Source of the DNA: Perkinsus olseni
Taxonomy: Eukaryota; Perkinsozoa; Perkinsida
Length of the DNA stretch: 64,000 nucleotides
Direction of reading: 5' to 3'
NCBI GenBank assembly: GCA_013115125.1
Contig: JABANN010000038.1
Location: forward strand, 1 to 64,000
Positions within the stretch are counted from its first letter, which is position 1, and each line of letters begins with the position of its first letter. The notes under the pieces were generated by a model, which did no database searches, was not told where the DNA came from, and saw only the letters and a program-made list of their open reading frames with translations. Positions 34,543 to 45,824 of the stretch are shown here, piece by piece. The translations under genes were made by a program, and so were the position numbers.

Positions 34543-35887
34543 ATGGGCCCCATTCCCGTGCAGGTTCGGTGTCGCTAGAGCATTGTGCTACTATCTCACG
34601 ATCAGTTGTTACACGCTTTCAGGAGAAAGATCGGCAGGTTTTTCGAGAGATCAACCCGGTCGATGGGTTCGCGGAGGCCCTCTTCAAGATGGGGATGAAA
34701 TTATAGAGCGACCGAGCAGTACGTTTGCCATTTCGAGCTACTCTGATCCGCTCGGTCCTGCAGGTAGGAGAGTTACCAGAGGAGATATGCAATCGGGTCC
34801 ACCGGATCGTCGGGAGAACGAAGCCAGATTTTCGGGCGGAGCTACCGTTGGAAGCGGAGGTCAGTGGGGCGATATACGAGGGAGTGAGTGTAATCGGAGG
34901 TCGCCTTTAGGAGAGGCCACGCAAGCACGACAAGGATTCGACAGGAGTATCCCCGAGCGAGGAAGTCGTAGGGAGGCCGAGTCTAGCGCAAGACGAGAAG
35001 CGAGAAGTCCAAAGCGTACCCGAGAGGGTGAGATTCGTGGACGATTTGGTGTTACGCTGCTCGTCGACTGCACAATTTCAGATGAGCGTCGTGAATCGAC
35101 AGAGCCGCTCAGAAGGGAGGAGAGGGAGGATAGGCGGGAGAGAGAAAGTCCATTGTCGAGGCATCCCCATAGGGGATTGAAAATGGAGCAACAAGGACGT
35201 GGAAGCAGCCCGGGTGACCGCGACAAGCTCCGTGACCGTTCGAGATCAAGGAGCCAGAGAAGGGACGGTGGTAGTAATCCAGGAGGGTGGACGTCAAAGG
35301 TTCGTCATCGTATTCACGAAGAAATTAACGAAGGACGGCTGTGGATTGTACGGCCTCCGACGTCACCGGGAGCGTATCCTAAGACAACGCATTTCTGTCT
35401 CTGGAGACAGTGACGTGACGCCGTCACGCTAACATCTTCGTCGTTCGAGGGGTTCGGTATGCGATAGGTGATCTTGCTCATCGGCGTGCCATCTCATCTG
35501 GGGTCCTATTCCCGTTCTCGGGCTCTACTCCCGAGCCACACAGTGTGGAGGAGGGCGCACTTTTGGTGTGTAGTTTTCTTCGGATGAACAGGGGACAGCG
35601 GTGCGCCATACTCGAGGGGTTACCGTCGTTCCACTCGATTCGCCGTGTGGCAGCTGGTTGTTCCTTGGCAGATCGGAGACGATCCCCATTCTCTCCTAGT
35701 AGACGAGAGAGGTCCCGCAGTGGCAACCGCAGAGATAGCCACAGGCGAAAGAGGAGTTCCAGCAGAAACTCGGTCAGTTGGGCTGCCTCCCCGCGTGCAA
35801 GAGGCAGACAGGCTCGCCACTAGCTACACTCAGCAGCTTGAGGGAGCTTCCTCTCGTCAGGTACATCGGCGCTCGACACGCAGATAG
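34543..35887 (+). CDS. second RS-rich protein, probable splicing-related
   Basis: A possible start is the ATG at 34543 (MGPIPVQ), spliced by a CTTTCAG acceptor to EKDRQVFREINPVDGFAEAL. Coding blocks after that: ERPSSTFAISSYSDPLGPAG, SIPERGSRREAESSARREAR, REDERRESTEPLRREEREDR across a GTGAGA...TTCAG intron, GDRDKLRDRSRSRSQRRDGG, and near the end RRRSPFSPSRRERSRSGNRR spliced to VHRRSTRR and TAG at 35885-35887. RS dipeptides and RE/RD runs dominate. The junctions in the 34640-34760 and 35300-35640 stretches are not settled. Same strand and style as the previous gene, so duplication or one long gene are both possible. Confidence 0.5.
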
Positions 35888-36190
35888 AACGGCCTCGGTT
35901 GGATTGGACGATACCGGAGTATTTTCTTTGATTCGTGGCGTATTGCGTTCCCTTCGTCCTTGCAAAAGAGCCGCGCTGTCCCTATGAGACACGTTGCGCG
36001 CGTTCAGAAACGGTCTCTGCTCCACCGTGTCTCCAGTCGGCTTTCGCTGCCCCTCCCTTTTTTCATCCGTACATTGCGATGAACGCTTAAAAAGATGGTC
36101 CTGCAACTTCGGGCAACGATAGTATCAGCAGACAGCGTCACGCCTACTTTTGGTAGGCAATACACTATGTAATCACACGATCAACCTCGG
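35888..36190. other. intergenic, no gene recognised
   Basis: Between the RS-rich gene and the PX gene on the same strand; only short ORFs. Confidence 0.4.
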
Positions 36191-39100
36191 ATGTGCGTGG
36201 GACCGCAGCTCACAACGACACGTTTTGTGCGCGGCATGCCCTCTTCGACCAGGTACACGGTGAAGCTCCATCTCTTTGGTGGCCGTTCCGGTGCAGGCGA
36301 CACCTGGACGGTTTATCGTCGCTATAGCGCTTTCAGCGAAACGGATCACACGCTCTACAGGTCCGACAATAGCGCGCCACGCGCCACGCGTCGCGTGCAC
36401 GCGTCCGCAGTGGCGCTGTTCCTCTCGCGTCAAAGCTATCTCCTCGAAGAGTTCGCGCAATCGACCCGTTTGTACCCTGCTGGTACAAACGATCACTCAT
36501 TCACTCCAGACTGTCTTCATTCGATGTGTTGCGACTCTGAGAATCCTCTGTTCGACTACTGCGCATCAATCTTCGCGGGATCCCGGGCTCGACAAAGAAG
36601 TTGTCGACTTGTGCGCGCGGGACGTCAAAACGAGTCGCAGAGTGTTCCGTCGCTTCGACTGTCAGACTGCTCCTCTCGGCCCCCGAGACCGTAAAAGATG
36701 CTGTGGACTTACCAGAACTACCACCAAAGACCTTGCTCGGTGATTCTTGGCCTTGGCCGGTTTGTCGTCAACAGCTGTCTGGTTAGTTCCGCGCCTCGAT
36801 CCTGAGTTCGTTGCCAAGCGGCGGGAGGGACTCCAAGCTTACTTGGACAATCTTTTGCCTTCTCTGCAGGAAATGACGCCGAGTATGCAGAACGTGGTGA
36901 GCCCCTCGAGGCACCACCAGGCCGGGCTTGCAGCCGTTTCATCTCCTCAGGTCTGTGAATTCCTCGAGGTGCCCATTGGTGTTCGACCGGACCTTTGCAG
37001 CCCCTCCACTGCGGTCTCGAGGCAACTGCCTTCGAGCGAACTGAGCGGTAGACCGCCGGTGTCAGATATTTGGCAGCTCCGAAGGCCTCTTTCTTTAGCT
37101 CGGTCGTTCGGGGAGCAGTTGCGCGGCCCCGACAGCATCGACAACTCCCTGCATAGGGTCAGCCCGCTTCCCACGCCCTCTGGGCCTAGAACCGAGCAGC
37201 AAAAGAAAATGACGCCTGATGAGACTGCGAGGGCCAAGCTGGAGGCATTCGTGGAGAAGGTACCTTCGCCTGCGTCCGGGCGTTTCCCACCACGTTGCGC
37301 AGCTCCTTCAGCTCAATGAGGCCCAGGAAGAAGCAAATTCCCCCAGCGATGATATCGAGGACGAGGATGTTAAGAACGACAAAGTAGATCCTGAAGAAGC
37401 TTCCTGAGTTTCTGATTGTTCATAATAAGGTGCAAATCATTCGAGATTTCGAGTACTGGTTCATCCAGAGCAAGCCTCATTTCCGAGAACCTTCCGTCCA
37501 GCTTCTCTTCGTCGGATTCGACCCCACTGGTCGCACCTATGTGTACGGCGAGAATCCTCATCCTCAATACGGGAATAGCGCTCACCCTGTAGGGCTGCTA
37601 CCTGAGGTGCGCCATGCTTCCCTTCTCGTCGAACTGGACTTTGCCTCGTTTAGGTCGGCAACTTCTCGGAGAACCCTCCAGTGTCAGCTTGCGCGGCTCT
37701 AGGCTTCTTGCGGAAGTTGCTCTCTTTCGAGTACAACAGCGAGGCCGGTATTTACACTCACGTGCTCAAGTCCTTCCCAATGAGCGTCATTCAAGCCATG
37801 CACCTAGAGGGGCACATTCATTTGAACCGAGGTAGCTAGGTCGCCTCATTACTCAGTCCTCTTTCACTCACGGTTAGGCCAGTCTAGCCGCTTGTATGCC
37901 TTCCAAATCACACGGACGATAATTCCGCCTGGAGATCGCTTGCTAGATCTGCTCAACGGGGACGAATGGGCTGTTTCCGAGTAAGCATAGGACGATGACG
38001 TTTACGTCTAGATCAAGCTGTAGGTTTTCGACATGGCTGAAGATTCTGGGAGGTGGACCGGCCGTCTCCGGGATGGTCGGTGGCCCTCCGGGTGTTTTGG
38101 TGAGCCCGTATGTGCCATCGGTCGCTGAGGATCGAGATCGTCTCAGGTCCAACGACGAACCCACGCACCGAGGAACATGAAGTCATCCATCCATGGTAGG
38201 AGAATAGGAAGGCTGGTGACTCACGGTCGTCTCTGTCAGGACGCCAGAATTCGCTGGGGGGACGGCAGAGCATTCGACGGGGGACCCAAGTGGGAGGTGA
38301 TGTTATTTATCGCTCTCAGCCCGAGTAGCAAACGTGTGAGCTCAGGTACTGGCCGAGGTGGCTTGGATGTGCGGAAAATTGCACAGGACGCTCTGCTCAA
38401 GGTCTCGACTTGCGTATCCACAATCACTTACGACGAGGACGGGGAAGAAGAGGAAGAGGGCGCCACTGATGGTGAGTGGGCCGCTAGGCATTCAAAGTTC
38501 GAGTGTCTCCATTGGCCATCACGGCAGGTTCTGTGAATTACTACGACTCTTCGACGCTGCCTCCGACTACCGAGAGCGACAACGACTCGGACACGAGTTT
38601 TGATCAGCATAGCTGGCGGAGGGTCACGCCACCCAAGGAGTTCGGGGAGACCCTCAGACAACCTTGCAATGTACAAGCCTGCGTGAGTGGTGGCTCTACT
38701 CACGGTCAGCCTCAGGTTCGTGTTGACTACCACCGCCTGGCCACCGTCCCTCCTGAGCACATGGCTAGGGCGAGGCTTCTCCATTTGCCGTTTCATCCCG
38801 AGTAGCAGCCACTCCTCCGCAGCTGTCACTAAACGTCCTCTTCAGGTACGTCGGTGCCCTCATATACGACCACAAGGCCTTCATCGACAGCGTACTGGAG
38901 CTTGACACGCAGGGAACATTACCCAAGCCCGTATGCTGAGCGATAAGATATTCCTAAACAGTGCAGTTTCATTGCATCTCTTAGGTTCGAGATAAGGTTT
39001 TGGAGTTCTCTTACACACACTACAATCCCCTACTCCACAACGTTATGACCTTGTCTCTGCCGTCGAGGAAGCACGGTAGTTCCAGTGTCCGCTCGGAAGT

Positions 39101-41127
39101 AACCTCTATGTCATTTCGTGACAGATATGCAGATGGGCGACTCGGCTGCAAGCCCTCGAAGCATGACGATGGCGGCTTCGGTCGGCTCGCCAGTGGCAGG
39201 GGCTGGACGAGTCAGCTCGGTGCAGGACGGACCAGGTCTGCCGAGCTCCCAGCACTACAGGCGTATAACTCCGCTGCTCAGGGACCAACTATCTGACAGA
39301 TCTGCTGGATGTCGTGCTCAATGCACCAAACTCTGCACCTGGATTTGTGAAAATGCAACTTCTGCGAGCCTTCAAGAAGCTCCCCGCCGAGGATGGTGGC
39401 GGATATCAGATAGCGTACACTAGTGTTGATCTTAGTGATGAACTCGTCAGCCGAGGGCCAGGCGTCCCGGCAGGGATGTGGCGTGGCCATGGTAAGCAAG
39501 GCAGACCACACCAGCATGTTCATTAAGCGCTTCGCCGCTCCCGTTCTACTTCCCGCGTGGTGCCTGCCGGAGGGTTCTCGCTTGATGTTTCAGTACCATT
39601 ATCCTCCGGCCCTAGCCCATCCGTAACCTTGCCAGTGACTCCCGTGTCACCTAATTTGGACCGAGGCGGTGCAGGAGGGCAAACATACTTGTTCTCGAGT
39701 ACCCTAGACTGTCGTAGTGCTAACCTTAGTCCCTGTGGCATGGTAATCCAGCCATGTGGTGACGATGGAAGTAGGACTTCGTAGCTTCCATCGTAGCCGC
39801 TTGATGAAATTAGTTTTCTCAGATTGCTGTGAGGTATCGGCTGCAGCTATTTTCGGGATGGACAGCATCAACCTCGTCAGCGGAGATCTCCTGGGAGAGT
39901 ACATTTTCTTCTGGCCTACACTCGAGGTAGGTGGCACCAGGGTTCCGCTCCGCCGATTTTCCTCTCAGAATCTCGTCTACATCCTCCAGAACGTCGCTTC
40001 GCTGTTACCGGCTTATCCCTACGAGTTCCATCACCCTTTCATTGAGTGGATGTAGGCGAAGTGCTGGCGCCGTGGCAGTTTCCCATGCCGTTTTTTTTCA
40101 GTTACACGGGTTTAGGGCCTGATAATGCATGCCCTGGGGAAGCAGGTTCTCCGAAGCGCCCAAGAGGCCAGCCAGCGTCTCCCGGTAGCCCGCCCGACCT
40201 CGGTCGCTTCGGAGGAGCGGGTCTGGATCACCCCGTGGAGCTTTCGATGGAATCTTGACGAACGTGTGTTGGTAGCTAGCGAGAACTGCGACTTATTAAT
40301 CATTTGTTTCACTTGCGCAGCTCATCGTTTAGTGATTGATGTCCCACCCGCTACCTTCGCCACAGTTCTTGCCATGCCCCGACCTCCTAATGGCCTTCGC
40401 TGTCCCTGGCCCGCATGATGCTGCAGCGACGTCGTTTGCGATACCCTCGGTCCCCCAGCTCTACTCCTTCCACCTCGGTACGCCAATGGTCCCGGTGGGC
40501 TCGACCTTTCCGTCTGTCAGGGCACGGGATCGCAGCCACTGATGTTGATACTGGCTCATATGACCATCGCCTCACTTGCGGCCCAGAGCTCCACCGTGAC
40601 TTGTACCGATACACCCATCCGGGCATCCTCTTCAGGCACCCCATGAAAGACGTGCATCTTGTTCTCAAAGGAACTCGTGGAGAGTGCAACGGCAAGGTTT
40701 ACCTCGACGCCAAATATGCGCTCCATGGCGGCAGGATTCTGGGTCGGAATCGCCGGCCTATCGGTGGAGGGCGGCCTCTCATGCGCTCGATCTGCACCAA
40801 GCCTGGGGAAGAGGAGGAGTAGGCCCGTCTCGGTGTGTTAGAGAATGCCACTGATCGACATGACCCCGAGACCGAGTACGCCCTGCTGCAGTTACAAGCT
40901 GTTCGTGAGTGGCCACTACGCGAATGGTCGAGCCCTTGAAACGAGCCTAGGCATTCACTCGGACCACATCCATGTACCGCAGGTCCCTCCAAGGCAGATG
41001 TAGGTGTCACTGCCATGTGCCTGGCCCTTAGTATCTTCCTCAGGCGGCCGCTCATCCCAAAGCATCTTCCGCCTCAGTGGCGTGTACCCTTCAGTCTCGA
41101 AGACTACAATTTGTATAAGTGGCTGTG
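36191..41127 (+). CDS. PX-domain protein with long unidentified tail
   Basis: The ATG at 36191 begins the PX domain: RYTVKLHLFGGRSGAGDTWT and VYRRYSAFSE, later LPELPPKTLL spliced to RLDPEFVAKRREGLQAYLDN and then VCEFLEVP, the characteristic PX end. PX domains bind phosphoinositides on endosomal membranes. After an acidic linker come ordered blocks with phase-matched 46-nt introns: VQIIRDFEYWFIQSKPHFRE, LFVGFDPTGRTYVYGENPHP, YTHVLKSFPMSVIQAMHLEG, then YVGALIYDHKAFIDSVLELD, DLLDVVLNAPNSAPGFVKMQ, HPMKDVHLVLKGTRGECNGK and LPPQWRVPFSLEDYNLYKWL before TGA 41125-41127. I cannot name these domains. Introns at about 38.5-40.5 kb are not all resolved, so this could be two genes. Confidence 0.55.
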
Positions 41128-41249
41128 ACATGTTGCTTCTGAGCTTGTTTTTTTGTCGCGTTCTCTCTGCCCTCCTTTCCGAGGAGGCCCTTGAGCGTTT
41201 CGTCCTGAGTGCACTCCATGCAGATTGATAAAGTCGTTTGACGCCTTCC

Positions 41250-43202
41250 ATGACCGGCCCGACCCCGGCAGTGCAGCCCCCGAAGGACGGGATTCCGAGG
41301 CAGTTGCGCATGTGCGCTCCCAATGAGCAGTCGGAGTCCTCCTATTCCCCAATATTCCGCCGAGTTGAAGCTGGCTTGATCAAGGCCCTTGCGTCCCGGC
41401 CCAAAGAGGAGGTTCGTTTAGCGGCCTCTCTGGTAACGTTGAGTGACAAAATAACCGGTGAGCCTATTGGCCTTCCCATCAAACGGTCCAGTGGCTGGTG
41501 CTTCCTGGACCCGGCTGGCACTTTCAACGCCAGCGAAGATGCTCTTCGGGACCCCTTGAAGGCCCTCGAGTTCCTCAAGGCTCACGAGGCTGGTTGGACT
41601 AGCGTTGACGTCTCAGAGGCGAGCTCTGCCCCTACAGGGTCAGAGGAGGTCGTTGAAAGGTTTCTGATGTACCGGCCTGAGAGCTCCGTTCACCTACGCG
41701 TGGATATCTGCGTTCCCCAGGAAGACTATTCTGGTAGCGAAGGCGCTTGCACTGTCCTCCGCTTCAACAAGGGCCCGGACTTGTGGTGGCGAGTGGTTGT
41801 CCAGAGCCAGGCCTTACGGGTTGATGTCAATCCTCTACTACTTCGGAATCAGTATACTAGAATGATTGGCAAGCATACCCATGGGCTCAGTGTTGCTGTC
41901 CGAGACCTCCTCAGAAATGCGGAGTCCCTGGCTGTCATGGCCGACACCATGCCTCCGCCCCCGCTGTGCTACGAGAACCTCTTCACCTCTACAGGAGCAG
42001 CAGCGAGCTATAACGTCGAGGACCACTACGATCGGAAAACGAGAAATCAGATCTCACAAGGTGAATCTGAAGTTGGCGCCTTGCGGAAGTACAATAACTT
42101 GGTCAAGCGAGTCCTCATCGATAAGTTCGTCCCTTCTCACGGGCCAGTTGTGCTGGATCTAGCCTGTGGACATGGTCAGGATCTCTGGAAGTACAGCGCG
42201 TGCAAGCCCCGGTAAGCTTGAACGTGTCCTTTTTAGCGCAGCCAAGCAGGTCTTTCGATTGCGCTGTGAACGTTCCCTCTACATCAGGCTATACGTTGGG
42301 GTCGACATCTCAGCGGAGGCCATCGAAGAAGCCAGACGACGATATGCAGAGAGCGAGCGAAAGCTCCAGTATCGTGCAGTCTTCATGCTAGGCAATCTGG
42401 AGGACGAGGCCACGTTCCAAAGGGTGAGCTCGTGCTACTGTGCTTACGTGCTGCCGAGTGCCCGTTCGCGCGCGTCACGCTCTTTAGCGTCATGTGTGAC
42501 GCCGTCCCCTGATTCCAGCTGTGACGTGAATTCCCTCGTGCTTTGTCGTTTCAGGTTCTAGAAATTGCCAAGCAAGAAGGCGTTAGCTCAGGGGAGAACC
42601 GCCGAGTGTTCGACACCGTGTCGATGCAGCTAGCCATGCACTATCTCATGAAGAGTGGAGAGGCGGCCCAGCAATTCCTCGGACGGGTCGCAACGGTGAT
42701 CAAGCCCGGTGGAAATTTCATCGGCACCATCCCGTGCAGTGAGACCATCGTCAGCAGGCTCAAGCGTGCCAACCTCTCTCCCGATGGCTCCTCCAAGTTC
42801 GGAAATGAAGTCTATAGTGTGACATTTGAGAAGGACCAGCTGTTCAAGCTGGCGCCATCCGACCCGGCTCCTGCTCCTGGGGACGGTCACCAGGGTGTTC
42901 TGGCCATCGACCACAAGAAGTGCTCAACGGAATGGGGCGTCGTATATCAGTTCTGGTTGATGCAGAGCATTGACGATCAAGCTGAGTACTTAGTTCCCTT
43001 CAAGGCCTTCGACGCGGTGGCGCGCCTCGCCAATCTCAAATGCGTGTTGCATGCAAACTTCGGTGCCTTCCTCGAACACTACGAGACCAAGAGTGAGGTC
43101 GTGAAAAAGTTCCGATGGAATCACTCGGACTTGGTTCTGTCGCCCGAGGAGGATCAAGTATTCAAGTTGTATACGACGTTCGTCTTCACCTGTACTTCGT
43201 GA
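41250..43202 (+). CDS. mRNA cap guanine-N7 methyltransferase
   Basis: Three exons with exact phase (41250-42211, 42288-42423, 42555-43202) give 581 residues. The enzyme transfers a methyl group from S-adenosylmethionine to N7 of the cap guanine in the nucleus. The C-terminal half matches the family: VVLDLACGHGQDLWKY (SAM motif I), LYVGVDISAEAIEEARRRY, FDTVSMQLAMHYLM, VIKPGGNFIGTIPCSETI, STEWGVVYQFWL, and the end ANFGAFLEHYETKSEVVKKF. The N-terminal 280 residues are extra: EEVRLAASLVTLSDKITGEP, IGLPI and VHLRVDICVP look like strands of a folded domain, faintly like tunnel-fold RNA triphosphatases. Start set at the ATG 41250. The J-protein ATG lies about 106 nt downstream of the stop. Confidence 0.92.
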
Positions 43203-43308
43203 CACTCTGACCTATTTCGATGAGTTTTCTCATGGCCACTTGCGTTGGGCGGAGATCTTTTACAATGGTTCGCCTCTGCTCGTAGCTTTCTCCTCTCCAT
43301 ATGGCCAT

Positions 43309-45338
43309 ATGAATGCCAAGTCTCAACCACCAACTTTGTTTGAAGTTCTAGGCGTTCCGCCGTCAGCGAACAAGCAGCGTATCAGGAGAGCGTATCTCGA
43401 TCTGTCTCTGAGATTCCACCCGAACTCCATTGGCGCCGAGTCCGATGATACCCGTCAAGCCGCCGAAGAATTCTTCAAAACCATCAAAGATGCCTATGAC
43501 ATCCTCTCAGATTCTCACTTGCATGCTTGCTATCTGGAGAATATGCGCTTTGGCTCAAGCGCAGCACTTGTTGCTGTTGAGCGAGCTCGACAAGGGCGAG
43601 CTGTCAACAAGCGAGTGGATGCCCTGCAGTTCTACGCGGACGCTCTCAATTTATTCCCTAATCTTACTCAAGGCTCCGACCCGCTTGCTGGAGACTTACC
43701 TACCGGCAATGCAACGGAAACGCATGGTCCTAATTTAACGAGAGGATTATTTGCTCACCCCTATGCTCGACCTCAAGTCCCCCCTAGCACCTCTTCGCGC
43801 TCACCACAGTACCCACTGCGGCCACCCATGCAACAGCCGGGTCAGCAGAAGCAAATGCAAGGCGAGCTCCTGCTCGGCGTCACGCTCTCATCTACCGGTT
43901 TCTATGTCTACGTATACCTGGGGCCTGGCCAATTTGTGAGGGGACCGGATCGTCCGACGCTGTTCTTGGCAGTGAGCGACGGTGCACGGTTGGTCCGGGG
44001 CATGGAGAACCGCAAGATCTACGAAGTGCTCGCTGTACTTTTGGAGGAGGCCCGCCAACCATGGGCCGTCCAAACTCAAGGGTTCGGCTCGATGGTCCCT
44101 GAGCGGGCAACACCGGGCATTTACCGGGAAGGTGAAACTTTCGCCAGGCACCTTCCACCCGGTGGCCTTGTTCCAGGAGAAGCCTCTACAAACATCGCTT
44201 CCACTAACACGACCCCGAGCTCGTGGAATCAGGCTGCAATGAGTGCTGGTCGCCATGTAGCGTATCCGTCAACAGGAGGGGTGAGCTGGGTTCATGGGCT
44301 TTGTCGCAAGCCAGCTACCATCGGTCATTACGTTCAGGTGAACAGTACCCATCCAATGCCCCTGAACCTACAGATGGGAAGTCTTCCGAATTGCCCTCCG
44401 TCGACAGGCTATGGCTACAATACGAACGGTGGCTCTGGATCCCTCCCGAGAGTGCCTCCGCTGTGGGAGACGTTGAGCGTGAAGGAGCTCATTGAGATGC
44501 ATGGGAAGTGAGTGCAGTGCTCGAGCTTTCCGTCCGAGCTCACCCCCGTAATTCAGGGATGTGTGGGAGTTCTTCCCGTTGGAGGCTCGACGAAAATTCT
44601 TCAACTTTGCAATGAGGTTCTACATCCCCAGAGAGCGGCCCCACGCAGCACAGCCGCGCTCACCACCCGAGTTCAGAGGGCTGCCTCATCACGTCTTTGA
44701 CGCTTACGTAGTCATGTTCTTCCGTTATCTTAAGGTAGGGCAATCGATATCGGGAGAGCCCGGTGCGCCACGGGGAAGAATTTTTGGTCAGATTGTTAAC
44801 GACATCGAAACCAACATCGCTCAGAGTGAGGGCGGCCTTGAGAGATTCCCCACACACTTTCCTGATGGCACTGCCATCGACGACTACCTCATGGGGGAAG
44901 GCATGAATTTTATGCGGCGGTATGGCCAACTCTATCTGATTAGACTCACTATCGAGAGATTAAGGTGCCGTTGTCTCTTGTTGCCTAGTGTGTGTGATCA
45001 TTTTTGCTGTTCTTAGCACGAGTGACCCCACGTATCTGGCTAGCGTGTCCCAGAGGATAACAGCGCAGACCCGTCGTACCCCGCCAATTTGGAAGGAGGA
45101 TCCGACGTGGACTTGGACGGAAACTGACGACTTGAAGTTGCTCTGCTCGCTTGAGGAGAACGGCTTGGGCGAGCTCGTGGAGAGCTCCGCTCTCGTGGCA
45201 GGGGACTCCCTACGTTGGCCCCCATCCAGCATTGAGAACCCGAAATTTCAATCATTCATTTATGCTCGCTTACAGTGGCTTATGAACGGCTTAGTTGGCG
45301 TCAGCAGGGTTGCTAGAGGAGCGGTGAATCGTACGTAA
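43309..45338 (+). CDS. J-domain-like protein with HPN instead of HPD
   Basis: The start is ATG 43309 (MNAKSQPPTLFEVLGVPPSA). The first 80 residues form a J domain: helix II RIRRAYLDLSLRF, then HPN at 43417-43425, helix III AEEFFKTIKDAYDILSDSHL. HPD is required for Hsp70 stimulation, so this is a J-like protein. A Pro/Gln-rich linker and a region LFLAVSDGARLVRGMENRKI follow, and after a GTGAGT...TTCAG intron DVWEFFPLEARRKFFNFAMR and FDAYVVMFFRYLK. Later exons contain WTWTETDDLKLLCSLEENGL, which looks like a SANT/Myb-type helix pair, ending near 45338. Zuotin-type chaperones also combine J and SANT modules, but with HPD. The exact end and the 44740-45030 junctions are uncertain. Confidence 0.65.
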
Positions 45339-45824
45339 CATTATCATATATCATTCTGGATTATCCTCGTTTGCGGGATCCTGTGTTGAGTAGTAGTCTT
45401 TGCCATGCCGACATTACTACGAGTGCCTCCGTGAACAGCAGCGGAGGTTTTAAGCTGAATGGTTCGACAACTCGAATTGCGTCGTGTCTACTCTGCCCTT
45501 ATGTGTCGCCGTATTCTCGACATAAGCGTCGAAGTTCGTCAAGCATGATAGCATGCCATCGTACTCGTGAGAAAAGGGCGATTGCCAGTCTGCTGGAACC
45601 TCCGTATTCTCGTTTATACTAATTCACACCGACAAAATCATCTCGTAACGTGCGCAGCGTCGCTCATGTACAGCACTTATGCGTCTTACGGTGTAAGGGA
45701 TCAAACTAACTCATTCCGGCTGAGCGATTCGAGATGAACAGCAGATAACATCGACTACTCGGAACACGACACCTTTTATTATAGTTCAACACCGCATTTC
45801 ACTTCCAACTCTCTCATGAACACA
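45339..45824. other. convergent intergenic region
   Basis: It separates the 3' ends of the J-like gene (plus) and the dynein gene (minus). It is AT-richer and carries no ORF of note. Confidence 0.45.

Noticed and set aside
40798-40845. In-frame TAG in the PX gene tail, suggesting a pseudogene
   Set aside because: An 80-nt intron from a GTGGAG donor to GTGTTAG removes it in correct phase.
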